A model generated the notes under the pieces. It saw nothing but the letters and a program-made list of their open reading frames with translations, did not search any database and had not been told where the DNA came from. A stretch of DNA of 38,363 bases from a virus. Location: positions 1-38,363 of IMG/VR virus record IMGVR_UViG_3300046001_006545; one strand, given 5' to 3'. The position numbers and the translations under genes are program-made. How positions within the stretch are numbered: the first letter of the stretch is position 1; each line of letters begins with the position of its first letter. Shown piece after piece: positions 17,276 through 24,164 of this stretch.

Positions 17276-17852
17276 CGACCTCCACGGCTGGCCCATTCCC
17301 GCCAAGATCATGGCGCAGCGCAACTACCCACAGCCCTACGGTCATGGCGGCAAGACGATCGGCCAATGGGGCTGCACGGCTGCAAGTCTCGCCGAAGGCC
17401 AGCGCCTCGCCGGTATCAGGGCTGGTGCAACGCCTCACACGGTCTGTGAGCGCGCATCGACGTGGCTCCCGCCCGTGTGGGCTACCGGCTCGTCTCTGGC
17501 CGTCCTGCCTCACCTGGCGGCGTCTGCGGGGTTCACGGTCAGCCCGGCGTTCACCGTCGGCAAAGGCGGGCTCTCAGCGGCGCAAGCGAGTCTCAAGATC
17601 TGTGACGCCATCGACGGCATGGGCCTTTCCCCAAGGAGGGGATTCGGATGGCTCCAAGTCGACAAGGACGCCGATGGCGTGGGCGACCATTGGGTGCTGG
17701 CCATCGCCTACGATGCCGATTGGATCTACTGCACGGACAGCGCACCCGCGAAGATAACGCCGCTGAACCGCAAGACCTTGCGGGGCCTTGCGGTCTGGGG
17801 GTCTGCGGAGAAGACCTATCAGGTCACGCGGGGCTATTTGCTGGAGGTGTGA
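17268..17852 (+). CDS. Cysteine-peptidase-like endolysin candidate
   Basis: A 194-residue protein. It has GQWGCTAAS near residues 32-40 (candidate nucleophile Cys36) and GDHWVLAIAYDAD near residues 139-151 (candidate His141), followed by WIYCTDSA. This Cys...His...Asp layout, with the His on a strand reading HWVLAIAYD, matches C39-like and related papain-fold peptidases used by some phages to cut peptidoglycan crosslinks. It is the last gene of the lysis block. The start is GTG 17268. It could instead be another papain-like hydrolase. Its last 29 bases overlap the convergent gene. Confidence 0.6.
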   Translation: MSDDLHGWPIPAKIMAQRNYPQPYGHGGKTIGQWGCTAASLAEGQRLAGIRAGATPHTVCERASTWLPPVWATGSSLAVLPHLAASAGFTVSPAFTVGKGGLSAAQASLKICDAIDGMGLSPRRGFGWLQVDKDADGVGDHWVLAIAYDADWIYCTDSAPAKITPLNRKTLRGLAVWGSAEKTYQVTRGYLLEV

Positions 17853-18582
17853 GTCTGGCGGATTCTCTCAATCTCGCCCGCTCTTCCTGCTTGTACTCCC
17901 GCGTCCGCTGGCGCTCACATTGCACGCTGTAGCAGGAGTCTCGCTCTGACGTGTGCAGCGTGACGTCGCCGCACCACTTGCAGACGCAGGCGATGGGCTC
18001 TTTTTTGCGGTGTTCCCGATACGCCGCTTGCTTGGCGATCACGCACGGTGGCGCGCTGCAGTATCGCCCATTTCGCTGGACCTCTGTCCCGCACTCGATG
18101 CACCTCGGCAGCGGACCCGGCTTGGCCCTCGACGGCTGCGGGACCTTGGTGCGATATCCGGCCTTCTTCGCCGCCATGCATGGTTTCGCGGAGCAGTAGT
18201 TTCCGTCGGTGCGGATGGCTGTCCCACACTCAGCGCACGCCTTCGATTTTGCAAGAGGCCGCGCCTTCCTCGCTACCCGCTGGCAGGCAACATCCCGGCA
18301 GTACCGTCCACCGCGCGCCACTGCGATCCCGCATACAGTGCAGGACGTTGGTTTGGGGTATGGCTTGGCGCTGGACCGCTGTTGGCTGTCTCGTCGGTCG
18401 GCACCGGGTGACGCCAGCACCCGGCCAGGACACATGCTGCACGGGCGGAGGTTCTCGTCGACGCAGTTTGTCCCCGCGTCGGCGCCGCAGTCGCCGCAGT
18501 AGGCGTAGGCGGTAATGGGGGTGCGTGGTGTCGGGATGCGGACGGGGTCCGGGCGTGGTTGCTGTGAGTGGCGCAGGATCAT
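17824..18582 (-). CDS. Tandem zinc-finger array protein
   Basis: A 252-residue basic protein from ATG 18582 (ATGA overlap with the upstream stop). It carries an N-terminal Cys module (C29, C32, C40, C48, C51) then four similar units of the form CxxC-x10 to 12-C-x4-C: C81/84/95/100, C116/119/130/135, C161/164/175/180 and C201/204/217/222. Several units contain a YCSxxPC-like phrase typical of treble-clef or zinc-ribbon fingers. The spacers are rich in Lys, Arg and Pro, suggesting nucleic acid binding. Last gene of the - strand operon, overlapping the endolysin end by 29 bases. Confidence 0.75.
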   Translation of the reverse strand: MILRHSQQPRPDPVRIPTPRTPITAYAYCGDCGADAGTNCVDENLRPCSMCPGRVLASPGADRRDSQQRSSAKPYPKPTSCTVCGIAVARGGRYCRDVACQRVARKARPLAKSKACAECGTAIRTDGNYCSAKPCMAAKKAGYRTKVPQPSRAKPGPLPRCIECGTEVQRNGRYCSAPPCVIAKQAAYREHRKKEPIACVCKWCGDVTLHTSERDSCYSVQCERQRTREYKQEERARLRESARLTPPANSPA

Positions 18583-18767
18583 GACTGCACCCGGTACTGG
18601 TACCGAGGCCCAAGGACCCGGGCGGCGCACAGCATCTTCGGTTTGCCCTTGGCGTCAACGCAGGGCTCGCCAGCGTCGGCGAGACAGTCACGGCAGTAGG
18701 CGTAGGCCGATGCTGGCGTGCGGGGAATGCTCGGGCGGGTGTGATGCGAGCGGGGGTGTTGGGTCAT
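18579..18767 (-). CDS. Small zinc-finger protein related to its neighbour
   Basis: A 62-residue protein from ATG 18767. Its core AYAYCRDCLADAGEPCVD, followed by a fourth Cys, closely matches the N-terminal Cys module of the next gene (AYAYCGDCGADAGTNCVD), so the two share a duplicated domain. ATGA overlaps link it to both neighbours. Binding of nucleic acid or protein is possible; the function is unknown. Confidence 0.75.
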   Translation of the reverse strand: MTQHPRSHHTRPSIPRTPASAYAYCRDCLADAGEPCVDAKGKPKMLCAARVLGPRYQYRVQS

Positions 18768-19282
18768 GGGGTGGCCCCGTGGATCGGCATGGCGTTCAGT
18801 TGGCGCTTCACGTCTTCGATTTCGTACTCTGTCCTGCGCATCTCCCACGGTCCACGGTCGATGCCTTGCGCCTCGTAGTAGACGGCGACGTCGGGGTTGA
18901 TGACGCCTTCGGGCATGTCCTTCCGCATCCACGCGATCCACTGCCCATTCTCGTCGTGGAAGCAAGGGCGCTTGACCGTGACCGTGGACGGCAGACCGGC
19001 GGGCAGCGGCGGGTCACCGACGGCCACGCAGGTGATGGCGCAGCGACGTGGCCCCATCATGTGCGCGATCAGTTCTTCGGCGAGACACGTCATTGGCTCG
19101 TGAATGTGCACCATGACGGGGCGCATCGTCAGCGTCAGCGTCTTGAAGTTGTCGATGACCGCTTTGGCGATTTGCTCGCCGCGCACGTAGGCGGGCTCCC
19201 GTTCCATGATCGTACAGTGACGACGGAAGAGGACTTCAAGGCGCTGCGTCAGACGCTGCCGTTGTTGTTCTTGCTCGCTCAC
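18764..19282 (-). CDS. Hypothetical protein
   Basis: A 172-residue protein from GTG 19282 (GTGA overlap). It starts with a charged helix (residues 1-50), followed by a mixed alpha/beta region with HIHEPMTC and ITCVAVGDPP. No known family was recognised. It is in the middle of the second - strand operon. Confidence 0.6.
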   Translation of the reverse strand: MSEQEQQRQRLTQRLEVLFRRHCTIMEREPAYVRGEQIAKAVIDNFKTLTLTMRPVMVHIHEPMTCLAEELIAHMMGPRRCAITCVAVGDPPLPAGLPSTVTVKRPCFHDENGQWIAWMRKDMPEGVINPDVAVYYEAQGIDRGPWEMRRTEYEIEDVKRQLNAMPIHGATP

Positions 19283-20226
19283 TCCCCACCTCCCACCAGT
19301 TTGCGCGCGCGGTCTGCCAGCGCGTCAGTGTCCAGCCACAGCGCCTCATGGTCAGAGACGGCGTGATGGGGGCTCGCCATATCGCGGTCTTTGTAGCCCT
19401 GCGTCATCGTCACAAGATCCCGCAAGATGGCCAGCGCCTTCTCCGCACGGGTCTTCCATTCGTCGCGCGCGGTATTGGACTCGCACGCCACTCCCCATGC
19501 TTTTTGAAAACGGGCCTCGGCATCATCCCGCTCGCTCGCCAGACACCACCGACCGGCGATGGGGGCGGCGGCTTCAAGGATGGCACCGGTTCGATGACGC
19601 ACGCACTTCCACCCGTTGAAATGCGGCGAAGCGTCGGCGTAGCACTCGATGCAGGCATAGTCGGTCTGCTCCCACCCGTCCTCTGCTTTGCGCTTCATGG
19701 CGACGATGTGCAGCCGCATCTCCGCCACCATCTGCTGGGCGGCGTCGCGGTCGGCGGTCATCTTGACGAGGTCGGCTTCGGCTTCCGTGTGGGCGTTGTT
19801 GGCTGCTTCCAGATGGTCCCGCGCGATGGCGAGGTCATGCAATGCGGCGTCGCGCTCGCCCTCGACAAAGAGCCGGTCGGCGACAGCGTCGGCCATCGCC
19901 CGCGCATGCGCTGGGTCAAGCCGCTCCCTCGCCAGCGCCTCCGCTGCGTCTCGCTGGATGGTGAGGGAGGCGAGTTGGTCGCGGAGGGCGGGCGCTTCGG
20001 CGGCGGCTTTGGCGCGTTGGTCTTCGGCGGACCACTTCGCCTCCCACCGTGCCGTCGTCTCGTCACGGCGTGCCTTGAGTCGCGCATCCTTCGCAGCGAC
20101 AGCGTCGGGGTGGTGGTGGCCGCAGTAGCCATCTTTCTTGGCGCCGTGCTTGCACTGAACGTCACGCTTGAACCAGCGTTTACCCGTCCGAATCATCTGC
20201 TTGCACTTCACTTTCTCGTCACCCAT
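19279..20226 (-). CDS. Coiled-coil protein with Cys/His cluster
   Basis: A 315-residue protein. ATG 20226 is used, with an in-frame GTG one codon upstream. The N-terminal region has Cys/His residues (VQC.HGAKKDGYCGHHH) that could bind zinc. Residues 45-175 are an Ala/Glu/Arg-rich coiled coil. A second Cys/His cluster lies near residues 190-220 (ACIECYADASPHFNGWKC..H). Long coiled coils with terminal zinc sites suggest a scaffolding or DNA-associated protein, but the role is unknown. Confidence 0.6.
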   Translation of the reverse strand: MGDEKVKCKQMIRTGKRWFKRDVQCKHGAKKDGYCGHHHPDAVAAKDARLKARRDETTARWEAKWSAEDQRAKAAAEAPALRDQLASLTIQRDAAEALARERLDPAHARAMADAVADRLFVEGERDAALHDLAIARDHLEAANNAHTEAEADLVKMTADRDAAQQMVAEMRLHIVAMKRKAEDGWEQTDYACIECYADASPHFNGWKCVRHRTGAILEAAAPIAGRWCLASERDDAEARFQKAWGVACESNTARDEWKTRAEKALAILRDLVTMTQGYKDRDMASPHHAVSDHEALWLDTDALADRARKLVGGGE

Positions 20227-20894
20227 CACACACCACCCTTGTCAAAGTCGGCCAGGAAATCGATCACACGCACGTCATAGGCGTGCTCTCGCAGGAGAGC
20301 GACGGCGCGGGCGAGGAGGTCGGACGCAGGCGGGGCAGCGCGGCGGACGAGGGTTTGGTATTCGGCATCGTAGTAGATGCCGCCGTTTAGGATCGGTTCT
20401 CCATCCTCGGCGAGGCCAGTCACACGCGCATTGTCCCCGCTGCCATTCGTCACCACATCCCCCATCATCGGCACCTCGCCGCTGTCGTAGCGTGGGCGGG
20501 GGTCGGGTTCGGGTTCGGGAGGTGGCGCGCTTGGATGCACGGCGCAAGCGCCAGACAACTCCGCGCACATGCACGCGTCCTTGACTGGCGGAGACACATC
20601 ACCCGGCACGGCGTCGAAGGCGGCGAGGGCGGCACCAAGCGGCCCCCAATCCTCCTCTCCACCGGTGCACGCCAGCACGACTCGCACCTCGTCAACCAGC
20701 CCGTCCGCCAGCTTCAGCCGCTCCTTCAACGCCTCGCATTGGATGCCGAGGGCGAACAGTTCGGACTCGGCTTTGTCGGCGCGGGCTTCAAAGACCTCGC
20801 GGGCAACACGCTGGCCGTCGGCGAAGATCTTGCTGTTGCGGGCGCGGTCTTCCGCGTCTTCAAGTTTGCTCTGCAATTTCTCAATCTGGCTCAT
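20226..20894 (-). CDS. Coiled-coil protein with Pro-rich linker
   Basis: A 222-residue protein from ATG 20894. Residues 1-70 form a coiled coil. A Pro/Glu-rich linker runs about 120-136, followed by a small alpha/beta C-terminal domain (MMGDVVTNGSGDNARVTGL then GGIYYDAEYQTLVRR) that looks like a short beta-barrel. ATGA and TGATG overlaps link it to its neighbours. No family was recognised. Confidence 0.6.
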   Translation of the reverse strand: MSQIEKLQSKLEDAEDRARNSKIFADGQRVAREVFEARADKAESELFALGIQCEALKERLKLADGLVDEVRVVLACTGGEEDWGPLGAALAAFDAVPGDVSPPVKDACMCAELSGACAVHPSAPPPEPEPDPRPRYDSGEVPMMGDVVTNGSGDNARVTGLAEDGEPILNGGIYYDAEYQTLVRRAAPPASDLLARAVALLREHAYDVRVIDFLADFDKGGV

Positions 20895-21040
20895 CGAATC
20901 TCCCCATTCAACTGGCGCAAAAGCGCGTTCTCGTGTCGCAGTCGGTCAATCTCGCTATGCATGGCGTGCCATCGGTCGAGTGGCACGCACACAACGTCGT
21001 ATTCGGTGGAGTGCCACCAGCGCAGGAAGCGGGCGATCAT
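20891..21040 (-). CDS. Small coiled-coil protein
   Basis: A 49-residue protein from ATG 21040, which overlaps the upstream stop (ATGA). The first part is aromatic and basic (MIARFLRWWHSTEYD); the rest is a leucine-spaced helix. An ATG at 21052 is an alternative start. Function unknown. Confidence 0.6.
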   Translation of the reverse strand: MIARFLRWWHSTEYDVVCVPLDRWHAMHSEIDRLRHENALLRQLNGEIR

Positions 21041-21252
21041 CGTTCCAACCATTGGAAGATGCTGATCCCGACGACGCCAAGGCCAGCGAAGAAGGCGAGG
21101 ATCGCGAACCGCACCGTAGCGCGCACCAGCACCGAATAGATGGCGGGCCATTGGCCATCGGCACGGACGGCGAGAAGACCCGTCAAAGACCCGCCGACCA
21201 TGGCGGTCATCATCACGGCGAGGGCGAGGAAATAGACATCATGGACTTTCAT
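21037..21252 (-). CDS. Small two-span membrane protein
   Basis: A 71-residue protein with two hydrophobic segments (about residues 7-29 and 44-66) joined by a short charged loop with VRADGQW. It is coupled to both neighbours by ATGA. Its position in an early operon and small size resemble phage membrane proteins that act on host physiology or superinfection, but no function can be assigned. Confidence 0.65.
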   Translation of the reverse strand: MKVHDVYFLALAVMMTAMVGGSLTGLLAVRADGQWPAIYSVLVRATVRFAILAFFAGLGVVGISIFQWLER

Positions 21253-21611
21253 CGCTTCACCACCACCCCAGACGCCTCATGCGCCCGGTCCAGGACCACG
21301 CCCATGCGGGCCTGAGTCGCAGCCAGGGAGGCGCGCACAGTGAACAGAATCCACGCCGACACCGTCATGCCAGCCTCACGAGCGGCGCTCTCAAATGCCG
21401 CCTTGTCGTCGATGCTGCACCGGGTCCACACCTGCACGGGTTTCGCCGTTGCAACGGGCGAGGGCCGACCGTAGCGCCTTGGAAGGCCCAACACGCAACG
21501 GTGCAGCTTCACGGTCTGCGGCGTGCATCCGAGGATCGCGGCCATCTCGACGTCGTTGGCGTTCGGGTGCTCGCGGAAAAGCGCGGGCCAGTCTGTGGCG
21601 ATGCGGGTCAT
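21249..21611 (-). CDS. Helix-turn-helix plus ribbon-helix-helix-like DNA-binding protein
   Basis: A 120-residue protein. Residues 17-45 (NANDVEMAAILGCTPQTVK) look like a helix-turn-helix. Residues 58-95 (VQVWTRCSIDDKAAFESAA, then SAWILFTVRASL) read as a strand and two helices, as in ribbon-helix-helix proteins. A combined HTH and RHH suggests a transcription regulator of the early genes. ATG 21611 is in an ATGA overlap. Confidence 0.6.
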   Translation of the reverse strand: MTRIATDWPALFREHPNANDVEMAAILGCTPQTVKLHRCVLGLPRRYGRPSPVATAKPVQVWTRCSIDDKAAFESAAREAGMTVSAWILFTVRASLAATQARMGVVLDRAHEASGVVVKR

Positions 21612-21817
21612 TCGTCACCGTCGCTTTTCTGGTTCTCGCGGTTGAGGGCCACGGCGTCGTGGATCTTGGCCTGCAGGGTCGAAGCCCAAGCGAGGATGGC
21701 CTTGGGTTCGATGAGCCCGCAAAGCGTCTCAATGTCGTCGCCAAAGTCGGTTGCGTCGATGGTCTCGCGCACTTCCTCATCAGTCGGCTCGTCGCGGTCG
21801 TCGGCGGGGTCAATCAC
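21608..21817 (-). CDS. Small acidic protein
   Basis: A 69-residue, strongly acidic protein (Asp/Glu-rich, especially in the first 30 residues) from GTG 21817, overlapping the upstream stop. Such small acidic phage proteins sometimes mimic DNA or inhibit host enzymes, but nothing specific supports that here. Confidence 0.6.
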   Translation of the reverse strand: MIDPADDRDEPTDEEVRETIDATDFGDDIETLCGLIEPKAILAWASTLQAKIHDAVALNRENQKSDGDE

Positions 21818-21966
21818 GGTTCACTTCCTTCTTCTTTGGTCTTCGTCATGCTCATGGCCAAATCCAGGGCGCTCCACGCCTCGTCTCTGGTCAGGTCGGT
21901 GCGAGTGTTGCCGTCGATCGTGACGGTCCACACGTCGAGGGAGAGGCGTTCAGCGCTGATTTTCAT
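21814..21966 (-). CDS. Small protein (50 residues)
   Basis: From ATG 21966, just overlapping the preceding gene's end (21950). It starts with an apparent three-stranded stretch (ISAERLSLDVWTVTIDGN) followed by a helix. Its end overlaps the next GTG (GTGA). No family was recognised. Confidence 0.6.
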   Translation of the reverse strand: MKISAERLSLDVWTVTIDGNTRTDLTRDEAWSALDLAMSMTKTKEEGSEP

Positions 21967-22087
21967 CGGGCACCCCCTCGAAGAAGAACGCGACGCTGCG
22001 GCAAAACTCCTCGTCGCTGATCTCATCGCGCTCGTACTCGCGGGCGTCCATTTCGAGCATGTCGGGCGTGTTGTGGTCGTCGTGCAT
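21950..22087 (-). CDS. Small acidic protein (45 residues)
   Basis: From ATG 22087, preceded by the ribosome site AGGGAGACACC that recurs before several early genes. The product is acidic with a helical C terminus. It follows the hairpin at 22107-22125, so its expression may be attenuated relative to the first gene of the operon. Function unknown. Confidence 0.65.
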   Translation of the reverse strand: MHDDHNTPDMLEMDAREYERDEISDEEFCRSVAFFFEGVPDENQR

Positions 22088-22106
22088 GGTGTCTCCCTTA
22101 GCCGAA

Positions 22107-22125
22107 AGCCCCGGCTGTCGGGGCT
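22107..22125 (-). promoter_or_regulatory. Hairpin between first and second genes of the - strand operon
   Basis: On the - strand AGCCCCG, loop ACAGC, CGGGGCT is followed by TTTCGG. The short T run makes a weak or partial terminator, or an RNA-processing or stabilising hairpin. The same arms and nearly the same loop occur at 31309-31328 in the + strand early operon, also after the first gene. Confidence 0.7.
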
Positions 22126-22151
22126 CGCGGGCTTGGTTGTGGGGTGGGAGG

Positions 22152-22331
22152 TCAGCGGGCATCCAGCGCAGCGTGCCAAGCCTTGCGGGCTTCGTTGCAG
22201 GCGGCTTCGGCAGCCTTCGCAGCACGGTAGGCGGCGTCGTCGAAGATGTTGTTGAGGCTGATGCTGTGCGCGGTACCGGAGGCGCTCCAAGCGAGGGCGT
22301 AAGCAGCGAAGGTCGTTTCGACGTTGTTCAT
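22152..22331 (-). CDS. First gene of the - strand early operon (59 residues)
   Basis: From ATG 22331, preceded by AGGGAGACAGA and a strong promoter at 22368-22396. The product (starts MNNVETTFAAYALAWS) is Ala-rich and probably helical, with a C-terminal basic helix. It is likely made early and in quantity given the promoter. No family was recognised. Longer in-frame starts would run through the promoter and are rejected. Confidence 0.7.
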   Translation of the reverse strand: MNNVETTFAAYALAWSASGTAHSISLNNIFDDAAYRAAKAAEAACNEARKAWHAALDAR

Positions 22332-22367
22332 TCTGTCTCCCTGTTGGCCTTGCGTGGCCACATCCAC

Positions 22368-22396
22368 ACTGTACGCACTGCCTGTCAGTGCGTCAA
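22368..22396 (-). promoter_or_regulatory. Strong sigma-70-type promoter with an internal palindrome
   Basis: On the - strand: TTGACG (22396-22391), 17-base spacer, TACAGT (22373-22368). The spacer holds an inverted repeat, CGCACTG (22374-22380) and CAGTGCG (22386-22392), which overlaps the -35 box and is well placed to be an operator. It drives 22152-22331 and the genes down to 17824. Confidence 0.8.
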
Positions 22397-22441
22397 GTGT
22401 CGTGTTGGTGTTGGGGTCTAGCGCAGCAGGATGCGGCGCCA

Positions 22442-23143
22442 CTAGAACAGATCCGGCGTGTAGCCCCGCGCAAAACGCTTGCGAGCGATCTCATGATGGG
22501 CCGGGAGCTCCTCCGACGTGATGCACCGACGGCCTTCTGATGCGGCGGCGAGGGCGGTTGTGCCCGAGCCACAGAACGGATCGACGATCAGATCACCGGG
22601 GCGGGAGTAGTCGCGGACGAGGGCGCGCATCCCGTGATGGTCCTTGGACCCCGTGACTCCGAGGTAGCCGTGCCCATGGCGTGGCGTGTTCACGAGGTAC
22701 CAGCCCGGTCGGCTCCCCTGGTCCTGCTCATCCATGGTGCCCCGTGGGCGGGCGATCATGATGTGGTCGACCTGAGACGCGGGGCCGTCGCTGCAGAAGC
22801 GTGGCGGGGCACCTCGTTTGACCCAGATGACCGGCGCAAAAACGTACCAGCCTTGCGCCTCCCATGCGGCGGCGTGCCACTCGCGGCTGATGTGGTCGCC
22901 AAAGATGACCGCCCATCGCTTGGTCCGTGGCGCCCACGATTCGGCGAACGCGTGCGCATCCGCCAGCGTGATCGGGCGGTAGCCGATGTCTGTCGTTGCG
23001 GCGACCTCGTGCGACCCGTGGCTCATGTAGCCCTCGTCGGTGCGGGCACTATAGGGAGGGTCCGTCACAACCGCGTCACACGTCGTCACATCGGCCAGCG
23101 TGTCCTGCCAGCGGCCAAGGCGTAGGTCGATGGGGTTGGTCAC
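22442..23143 (-). CDS. DNA methyltransferase (beta-class amino-methyltransferase)
   Basis: A 233-residue protein from GTG 23143 (GTGA overlap). DPPY at residues 28-31 is the catalytic motif IV, and DPFCGSGTT at about residues 188-196 is the S-adenosylmethionine-binding motif I. Catalytic motif before binding motif marks the beta class of N6-adenine or N4-cytosine enzymes. No restriction endonuclease is adjacent, so it probably protects phage DNA from host restriction or marks it for control. Last gene of the first - strand unit, stop TAG at 22442. Confidence 0.88.
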   Translation of the reverse strand: MTNPIDLRLGRWQDTLADVTTCDAVVTDPPYSARTDEGYMSHGSHEVAATTDIGYRPITLADAHAFAESWAPRTKRWAVIFGDHISREWHAAAWEAQGWYVFAPVIWVKRGAPPRFCSDGPASQVDHIMIARPRGTMDEQDQGSRPGWYLVNTPRHGHGYLGVTGSKDHHGMRALVRDYSRPGDLIVDPFCGSGTTALAAASEGRRCITSEELPAHHEIARKRFARGYTPDLF

Positions 23144-23472
23144 TTGCGCACCCCGGCGACGCGTTGGACTTCTGCGACGGTGGTCTCCGTCGTGTGCCTC
23201 TCGGAAATGCACCAATGGTCGCCGTCATAGGTGCGCGTGTCGGGCGTGCACACACGGAACACCTTGGAGCGGTAGCCGATGAGGCTCACCACCATGCCAT
23301 CCGCGAGGTCACTCTCGTCGAGAGTCGTCTCCTCTGGCACGTCGAGGGGCTCGACGACGGGGATGGCGTGAAAGCCGATGCAGTCGGCTTTGTGCATCAC
23401 CAAGAGGGCGATCCCCATCGTCGGGGTCGTTGGCACGTCGCCGCACATGGGACACCAGTATTTTGTGGTCAT
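23140..23472 (-). CDS. Zinc-ribbon-like protein
   Basis: A 110-residue protein starting MTTKYWCPMCGD, a CxxC knuckle, with further Cys at about 31, 75 and 88. It is coupled by ATGA and GTGA overlaps to the genes on both sides. It may be a small nucleic-acid-binding protein, but no family was recognised. Confidence 0.6.
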   Translation of the reverse strand: MTTKYWCPMCGDVPTTPTMGIALLVMHKADCIGFHAIPVVEPLDVPEETTLDESDLADGMVVSLIGYRSKVFRVCTPDTRTYDGDHWCISERHTTETTVAEVQRVAGVRK

Positions 23473-23597
23473 CGTTCTTCGTCCTTCCAGAAGTTTTCCA
23501 AGCGCTTGCGGTGGTCTTCCTCGGGGTCAGGCCAGCACAGCACATTCAAAGCGATCAAGGCCAAGGCGCCGACGCCGATCAGGATGAGGGGGGTCAT
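23469..23597 (-). CDS. Small single-span membrane protein
   Basis: A 42-residue protein (starts MTPLILIGVGALALIALN) with one transmembrane segment (residues 3-21) and a charged tail (DPEEDHRKRLENFW). It exactly fills the gap between its neighbours, with ATGA overlaps at both ends, which is strong evidence for a real gene despite its size. Confidence 0.75.
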   Translation of the reverse strand: MTPLILIGVGALALIALNVLCWPDPEEDHRKRLENFWKDEER

Positions 23598-23917
23598 GGG
23601 GTCACCAGTTCGTCAGCAAAGCAGAGGAAACGACGACCGCGACCATCCCGCCAGATGTACCCGGTATCAACGGCGGCGGGCCGGTTGGTGACGCCGTTGA
23701 CCTCGTCAAACCAGAGGTCGGTTGGCGGGATGACCCGTTCAATGGTGCCGACAGCCCCGCGACAGTCGACGACAACCGGCGTCTTGCGGACAAGGAGGTC
23801 GGTGCGAGGGCTCACGCCGTCACGCCGAAGGCTGGCCCGGATGGCGTCAGGGATTGCGAGGTAGTTCGTCGGCGTCCGCAGGCCAATGAACGTCGCTTGG
23901 CTTCCTTCGCGCTTCAT
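23594..23917 (-). CDS. Hypothetical protein
   Basis: A 107-residue protein from ATG 23917 (ATGA overlap). Sequence such as TPVVVDCRGAVGTIERV and DTGYIWRDGRGRRFLCF suggests a compact beta domain of SH3-barrel or KOW type. No family was identified with confidence. Confidence 0.6.
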   Translation of the reverse strand: MKREGSQATFIGLRTPTNYLAIPDAIRASLRRDGVSPRTDLLVRKTPVVVDCRGAVGTIERVIPPTDLWFDEVNGVTNRPAAVDTGYIWRDGRGRRFLCFADELVTP

Positions 23918-24102
23918 GTGGTCACCGTGAGCAGGTGGTAGATGAGGACCGACACGAGGGTCATCGTGGCGGTGATCGTGAAGTTGGCGAGGTTTGGCCG
24001 ATGCCACTTCGGCCCCTTCAACGCCACGGCGACCCACGCCATCATGCATTCCATCAAAACGATCGGGATGGCCGTAGCCAAGACTGCAAACAGGAAGTTC
24101 AC
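23914..24102 (-). CDS. Small two-span membrane protein
   Basis: A 62-residue protein from GTG 24102 with two hydrophobic segments (about residues 2-28 and 40-60) and a short basic loop (KGPKWHRP). It is coupled to the following gene by ATGA. Function unknown. Confidence 0.6.
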   Translation of the reverse strand: MNFLFAVLATAIPIVLMECMMAWVAVALKGPKWHRPNLANFTITATMTLVSVLIYHLLTVTT

Positions 24103-24164
24103 TTCTGCCTCCGTAGTGGCTGCCGCGTCGGGACCATCCCGCGCGATGCCATGTGTTGGGTCAT
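24099..24164 (-). CDS. Possible micro-ORF (21 residues)
   Basis: A tiny frame from ATG 24164 to TGA 24101-24099 encodes a basic peptide starting MTQHMASRG. It overlaps the stop of the upstream gene (ATGA) and the GTG of the downstream gene, as the real genes around it do. Its size makes it uncertain; it may only couple translation of its neighbours. Confidence 0.35.
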   Translation of the reverse strand: MTQHMASRGMVPTRQPLRRQK

